NCBI GenBank assembly: GCA_910586605.1
Contig: CAJUJR010000127.1
Coordinates: forward strand, 1-5,201
Direction: 5' to 3'
From: an uncultured Lachnospiraceae bacterium
Lineage (GTDB): Bacteria > Bacillota > Clostridia > Lachnospirales > Lachnospiraceae
DNA: 5,201 bases
This document shows positions 1 to 5,158 of the stretch, piece by piece. How positions within the stretch are numbered: position 1 is the first letter of the stretch; every line of letters begins with the position of its first letter. Position numbers and translations under genes: made by a program. Under the pieces are notes generated by a model that saw only the letters and a list, made by a program, of their open reading frames with translations, had not been told where the DNA came from and made no database searches.

Positions 1-278
1 TAACAATATTTGGAAAAAAAGTAAACTGTAAAAACTAACCGGATGGAGTACTAGTATATGATATTGTATAAATGTATTAAAAAAGTGAGGATTTGTGAAA
101 AGATTGTAAATGGGCTACAGATATGGTAAAATCGAAGTAAAGTAAAGGTTATTATATCGTTAATTTTAAAAAGTGCCAAAATCTAGTACATAAGCAAATG
201 ATTCTGCCTTATTATGAAATTGACCATAAATAGCAATAAGAAAATACATGTTGTAAAGAAATGGAGAATAAGTAAAAG
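1..278. other. AT-rich upstream region without a gene
   Basis: No reading frame here has a start, a ribosome binding site and a plausible protein. The stretch is rich in A and T and holds the promoter of the downstream nuclease gene (104-132). A second, weaker promoter-like hexamer, TTGACC, lies at 220-225, but only poor -10 matches follow it near 243-250. If transcription starts just after 132, the mRNA has an untranslated leader of roughly 140 bases; I saw no riboswitch fold in it by eye. Confidence 0.5.
104..132 (+). promoter_or_regulatory. Probable sigma-A promoter of the Rpn-family gene
   Basis: A -35 box TTGTAA (104-109; four of six consensus bases) and a -10 box TAAAAT (127-132; five of six) are separated by 17 bases, the optimal spacing. 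It points at the gene starting at 279, leaving a leader of about 140 bases. Assigned from sequence only; in AT-rich DNA chance matches are common, hence moderate confidence. Confidence 0.45.
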
Positions 279-1238
279 ATGGTTATAACGGAAGGCAGGG
301 CGGCTTTTGGTAAAGATAACAGGGCAGAGAAGGCTTCTAGCAATTTATTAAATCCTGAATTGGGTAACGAAAACCGTGTTTTGCTTCATAAAACATATCA
401 GGATTCATTATTTACAAAGCTGTATAGCAGTAAAGAAACACTGCTGGATTTATATCAGCATTTACACCCAACCGATATCAGTGTTACAATTGAAGACATT
501 GAGATTATTACACTTTGTAGTACAGTAATTGTCAGACGCTATAATGATGTTGCCTTTAAAGTAGGCAACAGGCTAATGGTATTAACAGAACATCAGTCTA
601 CCCCTAATTGGAATATGCCGCTCCGAATGTTATTTTATGTGGCTTCAGAATATGAAAAATTAATTGGTGACGATAAGAAGCTTATTTTCAGGGATAAACT
701 TATAAAGATTCCCCGCCCAGAGTTTTATGTGGTCTATACGGGAAGCAAGCCACTGGGCAGTGAGCTGCGTCTTTCAGATGCTTTCAGGGGTGAAGGGGAT
801 ACGGCATTGGATTTACAGGTGGATATCATTACGGAGTCGGAAACGGATGATACCCTTGGCGGATATTTAGACACTGTCAGGTTTGTAAAAAACAACAGAA
901 GAGATGGGCATATTTCTCCAGAAGCTTTACATGGGTTTATAAAAAATTATAAAGGTTCTGCATTGTTTAAACAGTTTTTAGATGGGATGGATGCAGAGGA
1001 GGTAGTGAAAATGATTGATATTGAATATGATTATGAAGTTGAAAAGGAAGTCCTTAGAGAAGAGGCACGGGAAGAAGGCAGGGAAGAAGGGATAGTTCTT
1101 GGCGCTATAGATGTTTATGTGGATTCGGGTATGGACAAAAGTACAATTGTAACAAAAATAAGTAAGAAATTTAAACTGGATGATTCTGAAACTGCACAGT
1201 TCCTAAGCCTGTATGAGAAGAGATATGGGAGAATTTAG
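279..1238 (+). CDS. Rpn-family PD-(D/E)XK nuclease / putative transposase-like protein
   Basis: This 319-residue protein is recognisable as a member of the Rpn (recombination-promoting nuclease; YhgA-like, PD-(D/E)XK) family. The signature is the block at about residues 88-130: YNDVAFKVGN, then LTEHQSTPNWNMPLR and EYEKLI. D90, E104 and Q106 sit where the family's catalytic D...ExQ residues are expected, so the active site looks intact. A central domain (about 140-255) is followed by a highly charged helix of repeated E-E-x-R units (about 255-271) and a small helical C-terminus. The ATG at 279 is preceded by GGAG at 263-266, with a rather long 12-base gap; the next in-frame Met is residue 100, inside the nuclease core, so this start is favoured. 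E. coli relatives promote RecA-independent recombination and cut DNA in vitro; the cellular role in Clostridia is unknown, and these genes are usually multicopy and solitary. It stands alone here, with its own promoter and no partner gene. Confidence 0.85.
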   Translation: MVITEGRAAFGKDNRAEKASSNLLNPELGNENRVLLHKTYQDSLFTKLYSSKETLLDLYQHLHPTDISVTIEDIEIITLCSTVIVRRYNDVAFKVGNRLMVLTEHQSTPNWNMPLRMLFYVASEYEKLIGDDKKLIFRDKLIKIPRPEFYVVYTGSKPLGSELRLSDAFRGEGDTALDLQVDIITESETDDTLGGYLDTVRFVKNNRRDGHISPEALHGFIKNYKGSALFKQFLDGMDAEEVVKMIDIEYDYEVEKEVLREEAREEGREEGIVLGAIDVYVDSGMDKSTIVTKISKKFKLDDSETAQFLSLYEKRYGRI

Positions 1239-1564
1239 GTATGGCAGGGGATACGTTAGTATAAGGTTTCATTGTACATTTTTATACTCAAAGCCACCAG
1301 GATTTACTAACCTGTCTAACAAAAGAATATAGCTGGCAGCCTTTCGTTATAGTTGATAACTGAAAATCTATTCGATGTGCAGTATAAATTATGGGGCTAC
1401 GAACTAATCGGCGGTATCAGTCCGCAATAGCGGCCAATCTTAGGGACTATTAATATTATAGGACGGCGTGAACTATATATTTAAACAGTTTTTAAGCTTT
1501 GGCAGTTTGTAATCTTTTGTATTGATTAGATTACAGATGTAAAGATTGGTTACAGCCCCGGATT
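1239..1564. other. Gene-free region with several inverted repeats
   Basis: No convincing coding region is present between the Rpn-family gene and the convergent permease remnant. What can be seen: a 7-base inverted repeat AGTATAA/TTATACT (1258-1264 and 1282-1288); a G+C-richer block at about 1391-1465 with alternative pairings (GCGG 1411-1414 with CCGC 1422-1425, or CCGC with GCGG 1430-1433; AGTCC 1419-1423 with GGACT 1444-1448; CTAA 1404-1407 with TTAG 1440-1443); and an 8-base perfect inverted repeat at 1508-1535. None is followed by the T-run of a factor-independent terminator. The central block could be a relic of a structured RNA or of an insertion-sequence end, but I cannot assign it. 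Confidence 0.4.
1508..1535. repeat. 8-bp inverted repeat between convergent genes
   Basis: TGTAATCT (1508-1515) and AGATTACA (1528-1535) are perfect complements around a 12-base loop. A partial third copy, AAAGATT followed by TTACA, lies at 1541-1554. The position, just downstream of the minus-strand permease remnant and between convergent genes, suits a terminator, but no T-tract follows on either strand, so this is only an inverted repeat. Confidence 0.35.
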
Positions 1565-2407
1565 TTATGATTCTGTTTCTTCAAGTATATCTTTCTTTTT
1601 AAAAATGAAATAACCAATTATAATACAGGTTAAAATATCTGCTAATAATATAATAATGCAAGCTGATGATAAAAAACTATTGTCAACAATAGGTACAGTA
1701 CGGTTAGGCATTTCCCAGTTTCCCGGCAGGAACCATGTCTGCCAATAGGGGATGCCAACAATATGGTAAAAAGTGCCACAAAGGAGAGCACAGACTTTAT
1801 ATAGCCCTAATGCCATTTGTAAAAGTCCAAAAAACAGGGCTAAAAGAAATGGTTGGATTATGGCAATGCATACTATCTGTTGTATGGGGCATAACGCAAA
1901 ATCTTCTCTTGCCAATATCTGCATGATATCTGCGGTTGGCTGAAGGCTGATTTTTGTTCCATTAGAAAAAGAGAACAAAAATATGATAAAAAAATAAATT
2001 GTAAAATAAGCTATGGTAAAAAGAAAGCACCAAGCTACTTTGCCAAGCCACCATGCTAAACGGCTTTTGGAATGGGTTAAGACCTGGATTCCCCAGCCTT
2101 TCAGGTCATTGTTGAGGTATCCGTTCAGGCTTATCAGTAAAAAAAGGAATAACCCTACTCAGCGGATTGGCACTGTAAATAATTCATATAAATCAAATTC
2201 AAAAGGTGCGCTTTTCTGTACCATATAAATCCAATAATTCATTGTTGTCCCCAGGCTCTGTATATATCCTGCCTTTCGTAAATCTGCAAGTTGTGTATGG
2301 AATCCGGAACAGGAAAAGAGTGACGGCAGGACTGGCAGCAGGAAATATACACGCTTTTCCCAAATCCCTTCTTCCAAATCATGCTTTATAATCCTAAGAA
2401 TCTGCAT
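1565..2407 (-). pseudogene. ABC-2-like permease gene interrupted by one in-frame TGA
   Basis: Reading from the ATG at 2407, the frame gives 82 residues, a TGA at 2161-2159, then 60 more open codons continuing straight into the 137-residue stretch that ends at 1565. The total is 281 codons in one frame, with no shift. The protein is polytopic: a hydrophobic segment near residues 19-31 (RVYFLLPVLPSLF), one after the stop (GLFLLLISLNG), a long one after the SRLAWWLGK motif, and at least two more (IAIIQPFLLALFFGLL and ACIIILLADILTCIIIGYFIF), ending in a charged KKKD tail. The block DLKGWGIQVL...SRLAWW resembles a motif I know from small ABC-2-type permeases of Clostridia. The stop lies before VGLF and is most simply a TGG to TGA change. 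The ATG at 2407 is preferred over the GTG at 2443 because AAGGGAG sits 8 bases upstream. Its start overlaps the ATPase-like tail by 14 bases, typical of translational coupling. Substrate unknown. Confidence 0.7.
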
Positions 2408-2552
2408 ATCCTGTACTCCCTTCGCTTTGTATTTGCCCTTCACTCATTGTAATAATCTCAATTTCAGGAAGGAAACAGCACACGGATTGTTTTGTTTCAT
2501 ATAAGAACAGCTTTTTGGTGCATCGTCGGCTGGACATCAGAGGAATTTTCCC
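2394..2552 (-). pseudogene. Possible C-terminal remnant of an ABC transporter ATP-binding protein
   Basis: An open frame of 52 codons without its own start lies between the 185-residue gene and the permease remnant and stops with TAG at 2396-2394. It begins GKIPLMSS and later reads PEIEIITMSEGQI. Many ABC ATPases have GKTxxxSSH around the switch histidine and, about 20 residues on, a DxIxxMxxGxI strand-turn near the C-terminus. Here the histidine position is Arg, the spacing is slightly long, and a TGA (2555-2553) blocks the frame upstream. The Walker A, Walker B and signature motifs are absent from the window. The 14-base overlap of its end with the permease start is the arrangement expected of an ATPase-permease pair, which is the strongest support. 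It could instead be chance open sequence. Confidence 0.35.
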
Positions 2553-2570
2553 TCAACATCATATTAAACT

Positions 2571-3128
2571 TTATAACTGTTTTCTGTCCTTAACAATAAA
2601 ATATAAAAAAAGTAATGTACTAATAAGCAATACCAATATCCCAATTATTGAAGAAATGTCTTTATAAAAAAATAGAACATTCCTAATTTCTGTTTTATAT
2701 AAATTATCCTTTTCTTGTGTGAATATTATTTCTTTCTGTCCCAGTACAATACCGTACCAGATGGAACGCACATATATGCTATATGTATTTTCTTCACTCT
2801 CCCACCAGGCAACAACTTCCTCCTTTGCATCTATTTCTTGTGAAAGCATTGGATAACTTTCCATTAAATCTTCTGTTTTATTAATATCCGCAATTCTTCC
2901 AGAAGAAATAAACATGTATAAATTACTATCTTTTGTCCCTTGCATAGAAAGCACTGGATATAGCTCCACTATTGGCGCCTTGCTTACATCATATTCCTGT
3001 TCAACATTAAGAGATAGAACATTGTTTTGCCCGGAGATGAACATATATACAGAACCTATAATTCCACTGCGTGCTATAATGAATACAAGTGCCAGGACGA
3101 TTGGTATTATAATTTTTTTCATATACAT
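2571..3128 (-). CDS. Hypothetical membrane protein with two membrane spans
   Basis: The 185-residue protein is not recognised as a named family. It has an N-terminal hydrophobic segment after a short basic start (about residues 6-32, MKKIIIPIVLALVFIIA), an extracytoplasmic-looking domain of about 120 residues with many acidic and aromatic residues (about 33-152), and a C-terminal span (about 157-178) ending in the basic tail KDRKQL. The N-terminus could be read as an uncleaved signal anchor. The ATG at 3128 overlaps the TAA of a tiny upstream frame (TAATG); a second ATG two codons later (MKK) is possible. No good Shine-Dalgarno is visible, the best being AAGG about 13 bases upstream, so translation may depend on coupling. 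It is followed by the ATPase-like remnant and the permease remnant, which suggests it was an accessory subunit or a companion membrane protein of that transporter. The frame is intact. Confidence 0.6.
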   Translation of the reverse strand: MYMKKIIIPIVLALVFIIARSGIIGSVYMFISGQNNVLSLNVEQEYDVSKAPIVELYPVLSMQGTKDSNLYMFISSGRIADINKTEDLMESYPMLSQEIDAKEEVVAWWESEENTYSIYVRSIWYGIVLGQKEIIFTQEKDNLYKTEIRNVLFFYKDISSIIGILVLLISTLLFLYFIVKDRKQL

Positions 3129-3178
3129 TACTTTATGCTTACCTTGGCTTCTAATGCCTGATAAGATATCCCTTTCAT
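3128..3178 (-). CDS. Possible 16-codon leader ORF or tail of a lost gene
   Basis: MKGISYQALEAKVSIK runs from an ATG at 3178-3176 to a TAA at 3130-3128, whose last base pair is shared with the start of the 185-residue gene as TAATG. An in-frame TAA lies four codons before the ATG, so the frame cannot extend far. No Shine-Dalgarno precedes it; an AT-rich TATAAA lies just upstream and could be a -10 box or chance. It may be a coupling leader for the downstream gene, the end of a deleted gene, or nothing. Confidence 0.2.
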   Translation of the reverse strand: MKGISYQALEAKVSIK

Positions 3179-3240
3179 TATTTTATATTACTCTAGGTAT
3201 TAAATATCGTAATATTTTTTCGCGGGATAAATGTTCATAT

Positions 3241-3350
3241 GCAAGGCGGAAGAATGAGTTGTAGCGAGTGTTACAACGATTGATGGTGCTAGATGTCCAG
3301 TGGACATCTGTTAAGCACGGACCGTAGCAGAGCGTAGACCAACGTGGCAG
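3241..3350. repeat. Structured intergenic element, probable dispersed repeat
   Basis: This block is dominated by inverted repeats. Hairpin 1 (3258-3277): GTTGTAGC pairs with GTTACAAC around GAGT, eight pairs including one G-U. Hairpin 2 (3286-3318): GTGCT plus AGATGTCCA pair with TGGACATCT plus AGCAC, fourteen pairs with a 4-base bulge GTTA at 3310-3313. After it come two spaced copies of CGTAG (3323-3335). The short open frames crossing it on the minus strand look spurious. It is G+C-richer than the adjacent transporter cluster and sits at the boundary between that cluster and the mobile-element remnant, which suits a mobile or dispersed structured repeat. I believe similar blocks recur in Lachnospiraceae genomes, but I cannot verify that from one copy. 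The limits are approximate. Confidence 0.5.
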
Positions 3351-3382
3351 ATGGAAATTTAAGCAAGTAAAAACGTCGATAT

Positions 3383-3430
3383 TTAACCGCCGGAGTAATA
3401 TAACGCTGTATTGTATTGTTGTTGTTTCAC
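3383..3430 (-). pseudogene. 5' stub of a large serine recombinase (TnpX-like)
   Basis: A GTG at 3430-3428 opens a 15-codon frame, MKQQQYNTALYYSGG, ending in TAA at 3385-3383. YNTALY followed by an aromatic residue or Cys and then RLSRDDE is the characteristic N-terminus of clostridial large serine recombinases, whose catalytic serine lies in RLS. Here homology stops right after ALYY (near 3395), so the catalytic Ser and the remaining several hundred residues are missing. The identification rests on about 11 residues, but it is reinforced by position: in Tn4451-like elements the recombinase accompanies TnpZ (Mob) and TnpW, and here the stub follows both. A perfect Shine-Dalgarno (3440-3445) and a strong promoter precede it. 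The element therefore cannot excise by its own recombinase from this copy. Confidence 0.6.
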
Positions 3431-3439
3431 TTATCTTAA

Positions 3440-3445
3440 CCTCCT
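3440..3445 (-). promoter_or_regulatory. Ribosome binding site AGGAGG of the recombinase stub
   Basis: A perfect AGGAGG on the minus strand lies 9 bases before the GTG at 3430. It decides for GTG as the start, because no ATG lies at a suitable distance. Confidence 0.7.
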
Positions 3446-3490
3446 GTCCTTTGGAAACAGCCTGTCACAATACACTGCTTGCATGAACTT

Positions 3491-3519
3491 ATTATAGCAT
3501 GGGGCAGGCTGATTTTCCA
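3491..3519 (-). promoter_or_regulatory. Promoter of the truncated serine recombinase
   Basis: On the minus strand a perfect -10 box TATAAT (3496-3491) is preceded, after exactly 17 bases, by TGGAAA (3519-3514; four of six matches to TTGACA). It lies between the TnpW-like gene and the recombinase stub, giving the recombinase its own transcript with a leader of about 55 bases. There is no terminator between it and the 185-residue membrane protein gene other than the hairpin block at 3241-3350, so it could in principle drive the transporter cluster. Confidence 0.65.
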
Positions 3520-3536
3520 TCATCATCGGAATTTAG

Positions 3537-3749
3537 TTATGCAGATTTTTTTCTCTCATGCCGCATGACTTTCTCTACAAGCCTTTCCACGGTCTGCTTT
3601 CTATCGCTGAAATGCTCTTTAAAACAGATAATTTCTTTGCCGCAGACAAAGAATGCCTGACCGTCTTTTTCTATGAAACAGCCCTGCGGGATGCCCTTCT
3701 CCTTTGGCTTTATGCCTGTCTGTATCATCCTGTCAAACAATTTAACCAT
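3537..3749 (-). CDS. Small mobile-element protein, TnpW-like
   Basis: This 70-residue protein starts with ATG seven bases after the TAG of the relaxase remnant; GGTAGGGA at the junction can serve as its ribosome binding site, so the two genes are coupled. Its second half, CGKEIICFKEHFSDRKQTVERLVEKVM, follows the pattern of TnpW-type proteins (a short beta strand, then HFS, a T about five residues on, and a helix ending in basic residues), which lie next to MobV/TnpZ relaxases in Tn4451-like elements. The N-terminal 35 or so residues do not look like the usual TnpW leader, so the name is tentative. The function of TnpW is not established. The frame is intact and appears to be the only undamaged gene in this mobile-element remnant. 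Confidence 0.5.
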   Translation of the reverse strand: MVKLFDRMIQTGIKPKEKGIPQGCFIEKDGQAFFVCGKEIICFKEHFSDRKQTVERLVEKVMRHERKKSA

Positions 3750-3756
3750 TCGATCC

Positions 3757-4221
3757 CTACCTTTCTCTTGACCTGTTTTTATTCGATTTCTGCAATTCCT
3801 CCAATACTCCTGGCGGTATTTTTTTCAATAACCTTTCCATCTGCTGATTAGTTTTCTGCAACTCAAATATCCTCTGGTTGGCTTTCTGTACCTTTAGTTC
3901 CTGATCGTACTTTTCATCACGCATACGCCCCACATAATCGGATTCCTGCCCGATTCTTTCTTTCAATCTGTCGATATACGCCTGCTGTTTGCCGATTTCC
4001 TTAGAGAATTTCTCCGCATCTGGAAGACATGTGGGGATATGCTTCCGCTTTGTTTCCATTGAGGACTGCCCCCGTTCAAGCTGATTCCACCGTGCGGACA
4101 TACGCTCATGGTAGGCGGTCTGCCATTCGGATAAGGATTTCTGGTTGCCTAAAATGGCTTTTGCGGAGAGCTTGTTATCTGGCGTAATCGGTACAAAACA
4201 TAAGTGCATATGGGGTGTTCT
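3757..4221 (-). pseudogene. C-terminal part of a MobV/TnpZ-family relaxase (Mob_Pre)
   Basis: From about 4221 to the TAG at 3757 the frame encodes a plasmid-recombination/mobilisation relaxase tail. RTPHMHLCFVPIT is the metal-binding histidine motif (family form HxDExxPHxH), followed by LSAKAILGNQKSLSEWQ and then a long coiled-coil C-terminus (from about 4000 down) ending ELQKSNKNRSRER. The N-terminal part, with the upstream catalytic residues and the first half of the His motif, is gone: upstream of Arg-Thr-Pro the frame carries unrelated sequence. A second defect is likely at 4027-4032, where KRKHIPT is followed directly by CLPDAEKFSKEIG. In the family, as I recall it, IPT is followed by WLFK and some 40 residues precede a WLPDVE motif, so an in-frame deletion between two WL codon pairs is plausible. 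An intact relaxase would nick oriT and lead DNA transfer; this one cannot. The open frame extends upstream to 4308, but that part is not Mob-like. Confidence 0.8.
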
Positions 4222-4363
4222 CCCGTAGGGATGGCAGCGGCGGGGATATCCCAAAAATACCGTCATCATCGTCATGACCGTCATTCCCCACATCTTCCTG
4301 CCTTGCAAGGGAAATCATCCGCCCGCTGCTCCTGCGGCTGAAATCATAGCGGATATGGTTTTC
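4222..4363 (-). other. Unassigned segment between RepA and relaxase remnants
   Basis: These roughly 140 bases separate the recognisable RepA-like and Mob parts. In the RepA frame they read on without a stop, including IRYDFSRRSSGRMISLARQ and an acidic run HDDDDGIFG; in the Mob frame they also stay open. Neither product resembles the expected continuation of RepA or the expected N-terminus of MobV. Most likely this is an internal piece of another element gene left between two deletions, probably in the RepA frame, where the residues look more protein-like. I could not name the donor gene. Both limits are uncertain by about 15 bases. Confidence 0.35.
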
Positions 4364-4735
4364 AAGCAGGAAATCCACTAACCGAAAAAGAATATCTGGT
4401 ATCGCTTCTTTCGCAAGCTGTTCTTGCTCCTTACGTTCCACCAGTTCCCAACTGCAATCACGGAAGCGGAGCTTAAACTCCTGATAGGGCGTATCCCTGC
4501 CCGTCACATATAACTTTGCGGCATTGGACGCACGGCTTTCCTGTTCCAGAACAAAGGTTGCGTCTGCACTCCCCGTCAATCTCGTCGTGCTAGACACTTT
4601 GTTGAACACGTCGCTGTCGTTCTGCTTTCGGATGTGGTGTACGACAATGACCGCCAGAGAGTGCCTGTCGGCAAAGTCTTTGATAAGGGAGATGTCCCCG
4701 TAATCGCTTGCATAGGCGTTGTCTTTGGATGCCAA
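4364..4735 (-). pseudogene. C-terminal part of a RepA-like AAA ATPase
   Basis: About 124 residues match the C-terminal half of the RepA/DnaB-like AAA ATPases found in integrative elements and plasmids. SDYGDISLIKDFADRHSLAV is followed by VIVVHHIRKQ (the conserved HH block), then LTGSADATFVLEQ, LYVTGRDTPYQEFKLRF and WELVERKEQEQLAKEAIPDI. The Walker A and B motifs, which lie N-terminal in the family, are absent, so ATPase activity is impossible. SSTTRLTG stands where the family usually has two glycines (SGTxGLxG), so two Gly to Ser/Arg changes suggest decay by point mutation too. The upstream boundary is a joint with the sigma-like gene near 4733-4738; downstream, homology ends after RLVDFLL at about 4364. 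The open frame around it (4843-4175) includes non-RepA sequence at both ends. The original role would have been replication initiation or helicase loading. Confidence 0.75.
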
Positions 4736-5108
4736 TCTGATAGAAATTGAAATCATACTCGTAATAGAGCAGGAAACGCCGCCTTTGTATCTCTGGCAGT
4801 CGGGCAACCGATTTGTAAAACAATTCATTCCGTTCTTTTTCAATCATTCTTTCATCAAGCGTCTTAGGCACTCGCAACGCCCGTCTGTAAAGCGTTTCGT
4901 CCCACACCTCGTTAAATTCCCTGTGCCGCTGGTTCCATTGCTGAAGGTTTCTGTTCCTGCGCTCCATCTGCCAAAATTCAATGAATAATTGTTCTGACAC
5001 TTCCAGTTCGTGGTGTTCCCCCTGCCCGTCCTTAAAGCTGATAAAATACCTTTTGCCGCTTTCCGTGGATTCCTCCCGAAGCGTGTATGTCTTTGCCCAG
5101 TATGCCAT
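4731..5108 (-). pseudogene. Truncated sigma-70-like (region 4) regulatory protein of a mobile element
   Basis: The ATG at 5108 follows GGGAGGAAAGGAA, a strong ribosome binding site. The first 126 residues form a recognisable pattern: a beta-rich start (about 1-45), a basic helix rich in R, N and Q (about 46-66), and LPEIQRRRFLLYYEYDFNFYQIG (about 104-126), the first helices of a sigma-70 region-4 fold. Small sigma-like proteins of this design precede replication and mobilisation genes in many Firmicute integrative elements. The recognition helix that should follow QIG is missing. From 4733 down the DNA is RepA sequence read in the wrong frame, giving about 46 junk residues to a stop at 4590. 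The DNA-binding function is therefore probably lost. Whether the native protein is a true sigma factor or only a region-4-like activator cannot be told. Confidence 0.6.
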
Positions 5109-5114
5109 TTCCTT

Positions 5115-5142
5115 TCCTCCCGAAAAAAATTGAGCGGGAGGA
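5115..5142 (-). promoter_or_regulatory. Hairpin that occludes the ribosome binding site of the sigma-like gene
   Basis: On the minus strand TCCTCCCG (5142-5135) and CGGGAGGA (5122-5115) are perfect 8-base complements around a 12-base loop CTCAATTTTTTT. The 3' arm contains the Shine-Dalgarno GGGAGGA of the gene starting at 5108, so the upstream arm is a complete anti-Shine-Dalgarno. Six of the eight pairs are G-C. In an mRNA starting upstream of 5142 this would hide the ribosome binding site and lower translation unless opened. The T-run sits in the loop, so it is not a terminator. Confidence 0.55.
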
Positions 5143-5158
5143 TTGCCCTCATACGCAC

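Noticed and set aside
1735..1926. Plus-strand ORFs at 1735-1926, 2013-2228, 2206-2391, 2914-3264, 3558-3851 and 4719-4988
   Set aside because: They lie opposite better-supported minus-strand genes, lack ribosome binding sites and have no recognisable protein features.
2159..2161. In-frame TGA read as selenocysteine or as a reassigned sense codon
   Set aside because: No SECIS-like hairpin is evident right after it, transporter permeases are not known selenoproteins, and TGA is also used as a genuine-looking stop elsewhere. A point mutation is simpler.
3241..3350. CRISPR array or tandem repeat
   Set aside because: The hairpins differ from each other, and no direct repeat of constant length with spacers is present here or elsewhere in the window.
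3222..3372. Short minus-strand frames crossing the hairpin block as genes
   Set aside because: Several frames stay open for 30-40 codons, but none has a start with a ribosome binding site, and the DNA is explained better by its inverted repeats.
4590..4730. C-terminal 46 residues of the 172-residue frame starting at 5108 as a true protein domain
   Set aside because: This stretch is the RepA-like coding sequence read in another frame; the residues are arginine-rich and low in sense compared with the RepA frame.
4175..4843. A single 222-residue gene from the ATG at 4843
   Set aside because: Its first 36 residues overlap the sigma-like gene in another frame and its last 60 or so are not RepA-like; only the middle is a real, truncated gene.
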